Shown here: piece after piece, positions 52,446 through 61,941 of the stretch
How positions within the stretch are numbered: the stretch's first letter is position 1
Layout: every line of letters begins with the position of its first letter
Assembly (NCBI GenBank): GCA_965214795.1
Contig: OZ243976.1
Coordinates: 4,650,001 to 4,714,000 of the forward strand
Direction: 5' to 3'
Length of the DNA stretch: 64,000 nucleotides
Source of the DNA: JAJDXW01 sp965214795
Lineage (GTDB): Bacteria; Pseudomonadota; Gammaproteobacteria; HK1
Position numbers and translations under genes: made by a program
The notes under the pieces: generated by a model
Told to the model about the DNA's origin: nothing
Seen by the model: the letters and a program-made list of their open reading frames with translations, nothing else
Databases searched by the model: none

Positions 52446-52480
52446 GTTAACAGTCCTTTTCGCCCCTGCCGGAGGCAACC

Positions 52481-55400
52481 GTGGACGCAGCCGAGCACAA
52501 CGTCCTTCCGCTTCGCTTGGCGCTCCGCCCGACGCAGCTTGCGGATCTCGAGCCGCAGCCGGCTTCCCTCGACATCTGGGACTCCAAGTACCGGCTCAAG
52601 ACCAGGACCGGCGAGCCCGTCGAACACGGCATCGACGATACCTGTCGGCGGGTCGCCCGCACGCTGGCCGACCTCGAGACCACTCCGAAAGCTCGCAAGT
52701 ACTGGCACGGCCGATTCTGCGAGGCGCTGCGCCGGGGCGCGATCCCGGCTGGCCGGATCGTTTCGAACGCCGGGGCGCAGGACCACAAGCCCGCCACCTC
52801 CACCATCAACTGCACGGTATCGGCCGTCATCCTGGACTCGATGGACGACATTCTCGGGAAGGTCCACGAGGCCGGTCTCACCCTCAAGGCGGGGTGCGGC
52901 ATCGGGTACGAGTTCTCCACCCTGCGCCCGCGCGGGGCGTGGGTGAGCGGAGCGGGTGCGCAGACTTCCGGGCCGCTCTCGTTCATGGACATCTTCGATC
53001 GGATGTGCTTCACCGTGTCTTCCGCCGGCGGGCGGCGCGGCGCGCAAATGGCGACGTTCGACGTCGGCCATCCCGACGCGATGGAGTTCATCCGGGCGAA
53101 GCGCGAGGACGGGCGTCTTCGCCAGTTCAATCTCTCGCTCCTCATCACCCGGGAATTCGTGGACGCGGTCCGCAACGACCGCCCCTGGAAGCTCGCCTTC
53201 CCGATCTCCGCGAGCGAGAAGGAACAGATCGACCTCGACGACCCCGAGCAGGTCGTCTGGCGCCGCTGGCCGGCCCGTTTCGACAGCTACACGTGCGACG
53301 GCGAAGGCCGCGTCGCCTGCCGCGTCTACCGGACGCTCCCCGCGCGCCGGATGTGGGACGCAATCATGTCCTCGACGTACGACTTCGCGGAGCCGGGGTT
53401 CGTTCTGATCGACGAGATCAACGAGATGAACAACAACTGGTTCTGCGAGGAGATCCGCGCCACCAATCCCTGCGTCACCGCGGATGCCTGGGTGGAGACC
53501 GCCGGCGGGCCTCGGCAGGTAGGGGATCTCGTCGGGCGGCCGTTCGAGGCGATCATCGACGGGGCCGCTCATGCCACCGATGCGCGCGGGTTCTTCCCGA
53601 CCGGCCGGAAGCGCATCGTGACTATCGAGACCGACGAGGGATACCGCCTGACTCTCACTCCCGACCACCGGGTCCGCCGCGTGGTCGAAGCCTCCCGCTA
53701 CGCGATGCAGACCGAATGGATCGGGGCGGGGAACCTGCGCCCGGGCGACGAGATCATGCTTCACGATCACCGCGAGGCGCGGGAGTGGGACGGCCCCGGG
53801 ACGGCGGCCGAGGGCTATCTGGTCGGTCTCCTCGTCGGCGACGGGACACTGAAGGAAGATGCCGCGGTGCTGTCCGCCTGGCCGGGCGCCCTCGCGGTGA
53901 ACGGCGGCTACGAGCGCCCGGGGGTCGAGGCCGTGATGGATGCCGCCTGGTCGGCGGCGTGCGAGCTTCCGCACCGCGGTGACTTTCGTGGCTGGCACGC
54001 GATCCCCGGGCGCGGCGAATATCGAATGAAGCTCGGGGCGCTGAAGCGGCTGGCGGACGGCCTCGGCCTTCGTCCGGGCCGCAAGGCGGCCGTCACCCCG
54101 GCGATGCATCAATGCTCCGCGGCGTTTCAGCGGAACTTTCTCCGCGGCCTTTTCGACGCCGACGGGAGCGTGCAGGGCGATCAGCGCAAGGGCGTCAGCG
54201 TACGTCTCGCGCAGAGCGACGAGAATCTGCTGATCGAGGTGCAGCGGATGCTCCTTCGGTCCGGAATCGTCTCGCGGCTCTACCGGAACCGCCGGGCGGC
54301 GGGCATCCGACGCCTGCCCGACGGTCGAGGCGGTTCGCGTGAATACCGGGTGAGGGCGCAGCACGAGCTCGTCGTCGCGCGCGAGAACCTCCGGCGATTC
54401 GAGCGTGTGGTCGGGTTCAGCGACGCCGAGAAGGCCGGGCGGCTCGCGGCCGCGCTCGCCGGATTTCGGCGTGGCTTCAACCGCGAGCGCTTCACGGCCA
54501 CCGTCCGGACGGTCATGCCCGCGGGTGAGGCCGAGGTCTTCGACGTCTCGGTACCCGGCGTCAACGCCTTTGACGCGAACGGTCTCTACGTCCACAACTG
54601 CGGGGAGCAGCCCCTGCCCCCCTACGGCGCGTGCCTCCTCGGGTCGGTGAACCTGACCGGCTTCGTGCGCGAGCCGTTCACCGCGAACGCCCGCTTCGAC
54701 TGGGACGGCTTCCGCGATACGGTGGCCGTCTTCACCCGGATGCTCGACAACGTGGTGGAGATCAACGGGCTGCCCCTCGAGGAGCAGCGCCGCGAGATCA
54801 CCGCCAAGCGGCGCCATGGCATGGGCTTCCTCGGGCTCGGCTCCACCCTCGCCCTCCTGGGGCTCCGCTACGGGAGCCCGGAATCGCTCGCGTTCACGGA
54901 GGACGTGAGCCGCGAGCTCGCCCTCACCGGGTGGAAGACCGCGCTCGAGCTCGCCGAGGAGAAGGGGCCGGCGCCGATCCTCGAGGAGGAGTTCGAGATC
55001 ACCCCCGCCATGCTCGCCGCCCGCCCGGAAATGGCACGCGACGGCATCGCGGTCGGCGACCGCGTGCCGGGCCGGGTCCTGCACGCCCGGTACAGCCGCT
55101 ACATGCAGCGGGTCGCGGAGGTCGAGCCGGAGCTGGTGGACCGGCTCGCGGAAGTCGGGGCGCGCTTCACCCACCACTCCTCCATCGCCCCCACCGGCAC
55201 CATCTCGCTCTCGCTCGCGAACAACGCGAGCAACGGGATCGAGCCGAGCTTCGCGCATCACTACTCGCGCAACGTCATCCGGACCGGGCGCAAGACCAAG
55301 GAGAAGGTCGACGTGTGGTCGTTCGAGCTCCTCGCCTACCGCGAGCTCGTGAACCCGGAGGCGGAGGAGCTGGACGACCTTCCCGACTACTTCGTGAGCA

Positions 55401-55765
55401 GCAGCGACATCACCCCGCGCGAGCACGTCGACGTGCAGGCGGCCGCGCAGTACTGGGTGGACTCCTCCATCTCGAAGACCGCCAACGTGCCCACGGACTT
55501 TCCGTACGAGGACTTCAAGGACATCTACCTCTACGCGATGGAGAAGGGGCTCAAGGGCTGCACGACGTTCCGGTTCAACCCGGAGGCGTTCCAGGGGGTG
55601 CTGGTCAAGGAGAAGGACCTCGAGAACACCACGTACCGCTTCACCCTGGACGACGGCGAGGTGATCGAGGTGCGGGGGAACGAGGAGATCGAGTACGACG
55701 GCGAGGTCCACACCGCCGCGAACCTCTACGACGCGCTCAAGGAAGGTTACTACGGGAAACTGTGA
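52481..55765 (+). CDS. nrdJ: Cobalamin-dependent class II ribonucleotide reductase NrdJa, interrupted by an intein
   Basis: The frame encodes 1094 residues: 330 of N-extein, a 376-residue intein and 388 of C-extein, which gives a spliced enzyme of 718. Extein motifs are STINCTVSAV (redox Cys), GCGIGYEFSTLRPRGA, NPCGEQPLPPYGACLLGSVN (radical-site Cys, restored by splicing) and PTGTISLSLANNASNGIEPS. It reduces ribonucleotides with adenosylcobalamin, independent of oxygen. The start is a GTG at 52481 after GGAGG. NrdJb follows 117 bases later; such split class II enzymes are known in Pseudomonas. Confidence 0.94.
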   Translation: MDAAEHNVLPLRLALRPTQLADLEPQPASLDIWDSKYRLKTRTGEPVEHGIDDTCRRVARTLADLETTPKARKYWHGRFCEALRRGAIPAGRIVSNAGAQDHKPATSTINCTVSAVILDSMDDILGKVHEAGLTLKAGCGIGYEFSTLRPRGAWVSGAGAQTSGPLSFMDIFDRMCFTVSSAGGRRGAQMATFDVGHPDAMEFIRAKREDGRLRQFNLSLLITREFVDAVRNDRPWKLAFPISASEKEQIDLDDPEQVVWRRWPARFDSYTCDGEGRVACRVYRTLPARRMWDAIMSSTYDFAEPGFVLIDEINEMNNNWFCEEIRATNPCVTADAWVETAGGPRQVGDLVGRPFEAIIDGAAHATDARGFFPTGRKRIVTIETDEGYRLTLTPDHRVRRVVEASRYAMQTEWIGAGNLRPGDEIMLHDHREAREWDGPGTAAEGYLVGLLVGDGTLKEDAAVLSAWPGALAVNGGYERPGVEAVMDAAWSAACELPHRGDFRGWHAIPGRGEYRMKLGALKRLADGLGLRPGRKAAVTPAMHQCSAAFQRNFLRGLFDADGSVQGDQRKGVSVRLAQSDENLLIEVQRMLLRSGIVSRLYRNRRAAGIRRLPDGRGGSREYRVRAQHELVVARENLRRFERVVGFSDAEKAGRLAAALAGFRRGFNRERFTATVRTVMPAGEAEVFDVSVPGVNAFDANGLYVHNCGEQPLPPYGACLLGSVNLTGFVREPFTANARFDWDGFRDTVAVFTRMLDNVVEINGLPLEEQRREITAKRRHGMGFLGLGSTLALLGLRYGSPESLAFTEDVSRELALTGWKTALELAEEKGPAPILEEEFEITPAMLAARPEMARDGIAVGDRVPGRVLHARYSRYMQRVAEVEPELVDRLAEVGARFTHHSSIAPTGTISLSLANNASNGIEPSFAHHYSRNVIRTGRKTKEKVDVWSFELLAYRELVNPEAEELDDLPDYFVSSSDITPREHVDVQAAAQYWVDSSISKTANVPTDFPYEDFKDIYLYAMEKGLKGCTTFRFNPEAFQGVLVKEKDLENTTYRFTLDDGEVIEVRGNEEIEYDGEVHTAANLYDALKEGYYGKL
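53471..54598 (+). other. Intein within NrdJa (376 residues, LAGLIDADG type)
   Basis: The insert starts with Cys (CVTADAWVETAGG, block A), has block B around LTLTPDHRV, two homing-endonuclease motifs YLVGLLVGDG and FLRGLFDADG, block F in EVFDVSVPGVNAFD, and ends LYVHN before Cys of the C-extein (HN|C junction). It sits exactly before the Cys of the NPCGE active-site motif. All splicing residues appear intact, so self-splicing is expected; the endonuclease has both acidic residues. Confidence 0.95.
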
Positions 55766-55882
55766 GGGGGGAAGCTGTGAGGCGAGGCCAAGGGCCAAGG
55801 TTCAGGGCTGGAGTATCGATGCGGGCGCCCCCATGCAGGGAACGGTGGGGAACGAAGAGCAAGAGTCGAAGGCGGAGCGGGA

Positions 55883-56587
55883 ATGATGGCAATCAAGGTG
55901 GACGGGCGCATCGTGAAGTTCGCGGTCGCGGGCGATCCCGCCGCGGCGCAGGCGACCGCCGCCGAGGCCCCGAAGGGGGTCGCCGCCCGGCACCCGGAGC
56001 CTCGCCCGAGCGCCGACGTCATCCACATGCACGAGCAACTCGAGCGGCCCGAACAGCTCGCCGGCTCGACGTACAAGATCAAGACCCCGCTCTCCGACCA
56101 CGCGCTCTACGTCACCATCAACGACATCGTCCTCAACTCGGGGACCGAGCACGAACTGCGCCGGCCGTTCGAGATCTTCATCAACTCCAAGAACATGGAG
56201 CACTTCCAGTGGATCGTGGCCTTGACCCGGATCATCTCGGCGGTGTTCCGGAAAGGGGGAGACGTCGCGTTTCTGGTCGAGGAGCTCCATTCCGTGTTCG
56301 ATCCGGGCGGCGGCTACCTGAAGCGCGGCGGGAAGCACGTCCCTTCCCTGGTGGCCGAGATCGGCACGGTGATCGAGGAGCACCTCATCACGATCGGGCT
56401 CGTGCAGCGCGAGGCGCCCGACGAGCGCCAGCAGCGCCACATCGACGAGGTCCGCCGCGAGCTCGGGTACGAAAAGGGCGAGTTCCCGCACGACGCAGCG
56501 CTCTGCGGGCGATGCCGCACCAAGGCGGCGGTCATGATGGACGGATGCATGACCTGCCTCAACTGCGGCGACTCGAAATGCGGCTGA
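55883..56587 (+). CDS. nrdJb: Class II ribonucleotide reductase accessory subunit NrdJb
   Basis: A protein of 234 residues starting MMAIKVDGRIVKFAVAGDPA. Typical segments are STYKIKTPLSDHALYVTIND, RPFEIFINSKNMEHFQWIVA and a C-terminal Cys cluster (CGRCRTKAAVMMDGCMTCL then NCGDSKCG). In Pseudomonas the separate NrdJb subunit is required with NrdJa for activity; the Cys pairs probably recharge the active-site disulfide. Same strand as nrdJ. Confidence 0.9.
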   Translation: MMAIKVDGRIVKFAVAGDPAAAQATAAEAPKGVAARHPEPRPSADVIHMHEQLERPEQLAGSTYKIKTPLSDHALYVTINDIVLNSGTEHELRRPFEIFINSKNMEHFQWIVALTRIISAVFRKGGDVAFLVEELHSVFDPGGGYLKRGGKHVPSLVAEIGTVIEEHLITIGLVQREAPDERQQRHIDEVRRELGYEKGEFPHDAALCGRCRTKAAVMMDGCMTCLNCGDSKCG

Positions 56588-56808
56588 GCCCGCGGATCCC
56601 GCCGGGAAGCGCCCTCCCGGGCTGCGGTGCGCACCCCCCATCGGAGGACGGAAACCCGCCGCCGGCCTGAACAGCGGGCGCCGGAAGGGAGTCCGGCTTT
56701 CGGCCCGCCTCCTCTCCGCCGCCACGAGGGGCGCCGGGAAGCGGCGGCATCTCGCTACCGCAGGGGCAAGGGCGGGGGCAGGGTCAGGGACGAGGAGAGG
56801 CGGCTGCG

Positions 56809-58233
56809 ATGAACGTGCTGTTCCTCATGTCGGACGAGCACAGCCGCGAGATCGCCGGCTGCTACGGCAACCGGATCGTCCGGACCCCGAACCTCGATGC
56901 CCTGGCCGCGCGCGGCACCGTCTTCGAGAACGCCTACTGCAACTCCCCGATCTGCGTTCCCTCGCGCGCGAGCCTCGCCACCGGCGACTACGTTCACCGC
57001 ATCGGCTACTGGGACAGCGCCGCCGCCTATGACGGCAGGCTCCCGTCCTGGCATCACCGGGTGCGCGAGGCCGGCCGCGACATGGTGTCGATGGGCAAGC
57101 TCCACTACCGGAGCGCGGACGACGACTGCGGCCTCACCGAGGTGCGGCACCCCATGTACATCGTGGACGGCATCGGCGACACGCACGGGCTGCTGCGCCG
57201 CAACCGGCGGGTGCGGGAGGTGGCGCGCGAGCTGGCCGAGGAAGCGGGCCGCGGAATGTCCGTCTACACCCACTACGACACGACAGTGGCCGATGCCAGC
57301 GTCCGCTGGCTCCGCGAGCGCGGAGAGCGGAGGAACGCGAAGCCGTGGGTGTTGTTCTCCTCGATGGTGTCGCCTCACTACCCGCTGATCGCACCGGAAG
57401 CGTTCTACGATCTCTACGCGGGCGCCGAGCTCCCGCGGCCGCGGCTCTACGACGAAGCCGCTCGGCCGAGCCACCCGGTGATCGCCCACTATCGGGAGAC
57501 GTGGAACTACGACGACTTCTTCGACGAGGAGCGGCTCGAGGTCGGGCTCAAGGCTTATTACGGGCTCTGCTCCTTTCTCGACTTCCAGATCGGCCGCATC
57601 CTCGGCGCGCTCGACGCGGGCGGCTTCACCGACGACACGCTGGTCATCTACACCTCCGACCACGGCGAGAACCTCGGCAACCGCGGGCTGTGGGGAAAGT
57701 GCGTCATGTACGAGGAGTCGAGCGGCGTGCCGATGCTGATCGCGGGCCCGGGGATCGCCCCGGGGACGCGATGCGCCACCCCGGTCTCCCTCGTGGACCT
57801 CTACCCCACCATCGTGGAAGCCGCGTGCGGGAAGCTCGACGAGCGCGACCGCGCGCTCCCCGGCGAGAGCCTCGCCACCCTCGCCCGCGCGCGGCCGGCG
57901 GAGCGCGTCGTCTTCAGCGAGATGCACGACGACGGCTCGCTCACCGGCGAGTTCATGGTGCGCCGGGGCGACTGGAAGCTCATCCACTACGAAGGTCATC
58001 CGCCGCAGTTGTTCGACCTCGCCGCCGACCCGTTCGAGATGCACGACCGCTCCGGACGGCCCGGGACGGCCGGCATTCAGGGCCGCCTCTACGACGATCT
58101 GCACCGGATCGTGGACCCCCAGGCGGCCAACCGGCGTGCCTTCGCCGACCAGGAAGCGCGCATCGAACGCCTCGGCGGCCCCGGCGCCATCCTTGCCCGC
58201 CCCGACTTCAACTTCACCCCGCTGTCCGCCTGA
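56809..58233 (+). CDS. Sulfatase (type I, formylglycine-dependent; choline-sulfatase-like)
   Basis: A protein of 474 residues starting MNVLFLMSDEHSREIAGCYG. Metal ligands are the Asp in SDEH and the later D and H in VIYTSDHGENLGNRGLWGK. The active-site motif is NSPICVPSRASLATG (CxPSR, the Cys becoming formylglycine). The length and N-terminus fit the choline-sulfatase branch, but related phosphonate or other sulfate-ester hydrolases exist. No signal peptide is seen, so it is cytoplasmic. No sulfatase-activating enzyme lies nearby. Confidence 0.9.
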   Translation: MNVLFLMSDEHSREIAGCYGNRIVRTPNLDALAARGTVFENAYCNSPICVPSRASLATGDYVHRIGYWDSAAAYDGRLPSWHHRVREAGRDMVSMGKLHYRSADDDCGLTEVRHPMYIVDGIGDTHGLLRRNRRVREVARELAEEAGRGMSVYTHYDTTVADASVRWLRERGERRNAKPWVLFSSMVSPHYPLIAPEAFYDLYAGAELPRPRLYDEAARPSHPVIAHYRETWNYDDFFDEERLEVGLKAYYGLCSFLDFQIGRILGALDAGGFTDDTLVIYTSDHGENLGNRGLWGKCVMYEESSGVPMLIAGPGIAPGTRCATPVSLVDLYPTIVEAACGKLDERDRALPGESLATLARARPAERVVFSEMHDDGSLTGEFMVRRGDWKLIHYEGHPPQLFDLAADPFEMHDRSGRPGTAGIQGRLYDDLHRIVDPQAANRRAFADQEARIERLGGPGAILARPDFNFTPLSA

Positions 58234-58262
58234 CGATGCCGCCCGGGGCGGCGGCCCGCTCG

Positions 58263-58400
58263 CTCCGTGGGGATCACAAGCGCTCCGGCAACACCGGACC
58301 TGGTCATGACCAAGTACTCACCTTCCATGCGAGCGCGAACGAATCCATCGCTCTCGAACACCTTGGCAAGATCCTGCCAACGCCGGGGGCTAACCGCCAT
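58263..58400 (-). pseudogene. HicA-like toxin remnant
   Basis: The segment SPRRWQDLAKVFESDGFVRA followed by MEGEYLVMTRSGVAGALVIP resembles the HicA double-stranded-RNA-binding-like fold (helix, then a strand pair around the catalytic His). The normally conserved His after the Gly (G-x-H) is Glu here, and the frame turns to low-complexity after ALVIPTE. No partner antitoxin is seen. The family assignment is tentative. Confidence 0.45.
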
Positions 58401-58758
58401 ATTTCACCGATTCACGGCCGCGAGGGAGACCGGTGTCGCATTCCTCATTCCGGGATTCCCGCTCGGGAAATATCGAGTCCGCGCGGTAGCGGTCGGGCGC
58501 AATTCTTACCGATCGGGACAATTCCGCTGTTGGCACAGGACTTTCCCACGCTAATTCCGTTTGCAATATGACGGGGATTGGATGATTGGCGTTGTCCGCG
58601 CGTTGCGGATGGTATTGGAGGAAGTTGCGCTGGCTTTCCCGCGCTGAAAGACCGCGGCATGGGGGAAGCGAGCCCGAAGCACCGTGCGCGCCGCCGCTCC
58701 CGCCGCATGGAGCGTGGGCCGGGAAATCTCATACGCCTCGCTCAGGGCCGTCTTCGAG

Positions 58759-58902
58759 CAGCAATTCTCATTTTGCTCGTCGGGTCCCGCCGCAGGGCCG
58801 GCACGACCGTCGATCCGCCCCCCGATCCACCCCGGATCGAGTCGCCAGGAGAAGACGGCTTGCGGATCAGGGTGAAGTCAGGCGCCAAAATGAGAACTGC
58901 TG
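58759..58902. mobile_element. Miniature inverted-repeat element, family A, copy D (144 bp)
   Basis: Family A ends with 9-bp target duplication GTCTTCGAG (58750-58758 and 58903-58911). Like copy C it has a 12-bp longer centre (CCGCCCCCCGATCCACC region). The rest of 58401-59039 holds no intact gene that I can support; the duplicated 17-mer at 58536-58552 is also found at 761-777. Confidence 0.93.
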
Positions 58903-59039
58903 GTCTTCGAGGCGCGGGCGTGTTGTCCTGCCGCCGCCGTGGCACACTGGACCTTCCGGGAAGTCGTCAGGTCGGTGCGCTGGAGTACGGTCATCTGGCT
59001 TGCTCCTGTGGATGCCGGGTTTGGGCACCTCGAATCATC

Positions 59040-59156
59040 GCAAAGGATGCACGAGCTCGAGCCTTCTACGAGCGTTTCGGGTTCGTCCGTCTGCCGGACA
59101 CGGAACGGCGCTTGTTCTTTCCCGTGGCGTCTGCCGAACGGCTGATCGGAGACTGA
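59040..59156 (+). pseudogene. C-terminal remnant of a GNAT acetyltransferase (TacT-like)
   Basis: The last 38 codons read AKDARARAFYERFGFVRLPD then TERRLFFPVASAERLIGD, which is the C-terminal end of TacT-type toxins (AKD..A..FYE.FGF..LPDT.R.LFLP). Upstream the acetyl-CoA-binding part is absent or scrambled, so the gene is broken. It lies 138 bp right of the family A element, which may have taken part in the disruption. Confidence 0.65.
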
Positions 59157-59227
59157 TCCCGTACGGGGATTCAAGTGCGGAGAAAGGCTTCAGTCGACGC
59201 ATGCGTCTCCCCGGATCGGTGCCGATA

Positions 59228-60826
59228 TCATTGCGACTCTCGTACCCCGGCCCGAGGATTTCGGTTACCAGACTGATCGTCTACGGCAACGAACAGGCCG
59301 AGGCCGAAATGTGACGAATGGCCGAGTGAAATGGGGCCGCGAACGGGTGTGTCGAACGCGAGCATGGCGTGATAGCCGCGCCTCTCCGTGTTCGTGGGGT
59401 CGTCTCGATTCCGTCGAGGTCTGTGCACACGTATCCAGTCGGCGGTTTGATCATCCACGCCGATCGTCAGACCGGCCGTATCGTATCCCTGCCGAGCCAG
59501 TTCGAGGCGAAGTTGCTCTTCGAGTGATTCCCCCGCCTTTATCCGGCCTTTACGGTTGCACATATGGCGTGGCGGAACATAGGGTGTCGCGGTCTCCCAG
59601 CGTGTGTATGCCTGCCCGCAGAAGCCGACCGGAGGCGGTACCTGAGAATCCAAGGGCACGAGCCGTACGGTCCAGGGATCCCTTGCTCCCGCCTTGACGA
59701 AGGAAAGCGGAAGTTCTCGTCCGGCCGCGTTCAGGATGGCGCGTTGTTCGTCGTCATCGAACGGTCGGTCGCGCCAGACAAGCAATCTTGTCGCCTTGCC
59801 CGTCTCGCGGTCGAAGAGAACCCCGAATCGGGCGTGTGGATGTCGGTGGTCTTGCAACGGTGTCCCGTCGGCCTCCTTGCCAGTGAGAAGACGCGCCGCT
59901 TCCCGCTGTGCCGTATTGGCCCGTTGCCAGCTTCCTCCGAGAAACTCCCGGATCACCCGTCCCCGGAAACGTCGAGTGAGCACGACGATGTTTTTTCTCG
60001 GCGGGTCGACTCGCGCACCGATCATGAACTGGACGACGCATATCGGTGCTTTCGTCTGAGGCGTCGAACGCGGCAACTTCGCCGGCGGTCTGACGGGGCG
60101 CTTGGCGTGCAGCCAACGCGCCCCGGCCGGCACGGTCGAGTTCGCGACCGACGGATCATCCGTGGCCGCCTGAACCTGCTCCAAGGCGGCGTCCGCCGTC
60201 GGCACCAGCACCGGGACCGAACCCGATGAGGGTGTTTGCTTCAGGACGCAGTTGACGTCTACGTTTTCTGGCAGGTCATCAACCCGTTGGATTTCCGTAA
60301 TCGCTTCGGCGCGTCCGAAATAGGTCATCCGTTCCAAGCTGGCATCGAACCGGTCAAGCAGATCCCCCGACCACCGTTCACCGTCCACGACCCACCAGAT
60401 AATGCCGGAATCCGTGTCAGCTTTCGAGCCGCCGACTACCCAGAAGTTATCGCGTACCAGCGTCGGCCTGTACCTTTTCTCGCCTGGGATACTCACACGC
60501 CGACCTTTTACCTTCTTCGTTCGGCTGGGCGGATCCCACTCAAACTTTGCTGGTTGGTATTGCCGCAATCCCGGGCCTCGCCAACTGAACGGCGGCAGGC
60601 ACCAACCGAATGTGCTCGTGCAGAATGCCCCAACCAACGATTCGCGCCATGCTTGACACTCCACGCCGCGTTCCCGCTCCAACTGATGGGACCGCGCCAG
60701 AATCGCACGAAGCAACCGCCAAGGACTCGGCGGCCACTCCCCGTGAGGGTCTTCGAACGGGAACGCGCGCCATGGATTGGCGTGGAAACGCCCCAGCGGA
60801 AATGTCTGTTGGAGGACGACACGCAT
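59228..60826 (-). CDS. csb2: Type I-G (I-U) CRISPR-associated protein Csb2 (Cas5-Cas6-like)
   Basis: A protein of 532 residues starting MRVVLQQTFPLGRFHANPWR, followed by EWPPSPWRLLRAILA, the diagnostic N-terminus of Csb2 (GSU0054 family). The C-terminal SLGHSSHFGLGLFV contains the glycine-rich RAMP loop and a candidate catalytic His pair for crRNA processing. In type I-G, Csb2 is thought to combine the Cas5 and Cas6 roles. Its start is 12 bases from the csb1 stop, so one transcript is expected. cas3 and the adaptation genes do not follow it in this window. Confidence 0.88.
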   Translation of the reverse strand: MRVVLQQTFPLGRFHANPWRAFPFEDPHGEWPPSPWRLLRAILARSHQLERERGVECQAWRESLVGAFCTSTFGWCLPPFSWRGPGLRQYQPAKFEWDPPSRTKKVKGRRVSIPGEKRYRPTLVRDNFWVVGGSKADTDSGIIWWVVDGERWSGDLLDRFDASLERMTYFGRAEAITEIQRVDDLPENVDVNCVLKQTPSSGSVPVLVPTADAALEQVQAATDDPSVANSTVPAGARWLHAKRPVRPPAKLPRSTPQTKAPICVVQFMIGARVDPPRKNIVVLTRRFRGRVIREFLGGSWQRANTAQREAARLLTGKEADGTPLQDHRHPHARFGVLFDRETGKATRLLVWRDRPFDDDEQRAILNAAGRELPLSFVKAGARDPWTVRLVPLDSQVPPPVGFCGQAYTRWETATPYVPPRHMCNRKGRIKAGESLEEQLRLELARQGYDTAGLTIGVDDQTADWIRVHRPRRNRDDPTNTERRGYHAMLAFDTPVRGPISLGHSSHFGLGLFVAVDDQSGNRNPRAGVRESQ

Positions 60827-60838
60827 CGAAGCGACTCG

Positions 60839-61930
60839 TCAGTCTTCGGTGTCTTGCTCGTCGTCCGAATCGGTGTCTTCCTCACTCTCATCGGCGCCGG
60901 CACGAAACAGTTCTTCAGCCGGCCAGTAGACCTGCGTCACAGGCGAATCGCCGAACCCCGCGTTTTTGATGGCCGACTCGATGTCGATGGTTGGCGGATA
61001 AACGGGTTCTTCGCGGCCGCGAATGCATAGCTCGTGAAGTTCGAGGTCGCATCCGCTTCGATAGCGGAACGGTCCTTGCAAGAGGCGCTCGATCTTCCAC
61101 AGGGCGAGAGCCAGAAGGAATTCCTTCCGCGCGTCGTTCAGACCGCGATCTCCCCGACCGAATGACCGCAGCAACGCCAAGTCGATGACGAACGTCGCGA
61201 CGATTTCGCTGGCGGTTTCCTCGTCGACGGAAAAGATAGGCTGCCCGGAAGACGTCTTTCCGAGCTTGTCGAATTTCACACCGGAACTGCGGACTCTGGA
61301 TGCGTCGAACGCCTCGAGGTGCGCTGTCAACATCCTCGGCAACTTGATCCCCATGGCGGGAAAGAGCACCCCGTGGACGAGCGAGTTGGGATCGTAGCAA
61401 AAGATCGTGTTGAAGACAGTCCACCACTGCTCGGGGAGCGGATGTGATTTCTTGCCGAGGTCAGTGATTCCGAATTCTTCGCGGAGCACGTCGCCGAACG
61501 TCCGGTCGCCCGCTTCCCCGAGCCTTCCGTCGAGAAAGTAGGTCGAGGCCAACCGGTGCCCTTCAGAGAACGTCGTGACGACGAGCCGGTTCGGCCCTCT
61601 CCCTTCTTCGGTAACATCCGGCCAGCCGTCATCAGTCCGACACTCGACGTAGGGCATACCCGCGAGTTCATGCGCCAAGTCCAAGGAATATCCGCTCGCC
61701 AAGCACACTGTCTCCAAGTGATTCGCCATGCTCGCCGCGCTGTCTACGATACAGACCTTCTGTGCACGGGTATCGGATCGCGGGGCGTCGTAAATGACAT
61801 GCCCGATCTCGGGAAAACCCGCTGGTTGAAACCGGTCCAGGCCGGAAGCCGGCTTGAGGCTCGCGTGAAGCGTGAGACGAAGTTCCGAGCCATTCAGTAG
61901 CCTGGAGGGGTCGAGCGGATGGTCGGCCAT
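60839..61930 (-). CDS. csb1: Type I-G (I-U) CRISPR-associated Cas7 protein Csb1
   Basis: A protein of 363 residues starting MADHPLDPSRLLNGSELRLT. The N-terminal region with DRFQPAGFPEIGHVIY, then CIVDSAASMANHLETVCL and HRLASTYFLDG, is characteristic of Csb1 (GSU0053 family), the backbone subunit of the type I-G complex. A very acidic C-terminal tail (ADESEEDTDSDDEQDTED) is present. AGGAGAG before the ATG at 61930 decides the start. It lies 11 bases from the end of csx17. Confidence 0.9.
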   Translation of the reverse strand: MADHPLDPSRLLNGSELRLTLHASLKPASGLDRFQPAGFPEIGHVIYDAPRSDTRAQKVCIVDSAASMANHLETVCLASGYSLDLAHELAGMPYVECRTDDGWPDVTEEGRGPNRLVVTTFSEGHRLASTYFLDGRLGEAGDRTFGDVLREEFGITDLGKKSHPLPEQWWTVFNTIFCYDPNSLVHGVLFPAMGIKLPRMLTAHLEAFDASRVRSSGVKFDKLGKTSSGQPIFSVDEETASEIVATFVIDLALLRSFGRGDRGLNDARKEFLLALALWKIERLLQGPFRYRSGCDLELHELCIRGREEPVYPPTIDIESAIKNAGFGDSPVTQVYWPAEELFRAGADESEEDTDSDDEQDTED

Positions 61931-61941
61931 GGATGTCTCTC

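Noticed and set aside
58234..59227. CRISPR array next to csb2
   Set aside because: No regularly spaced repeats of 28-37 bp were found in this kilobase or elsewhere in the window.
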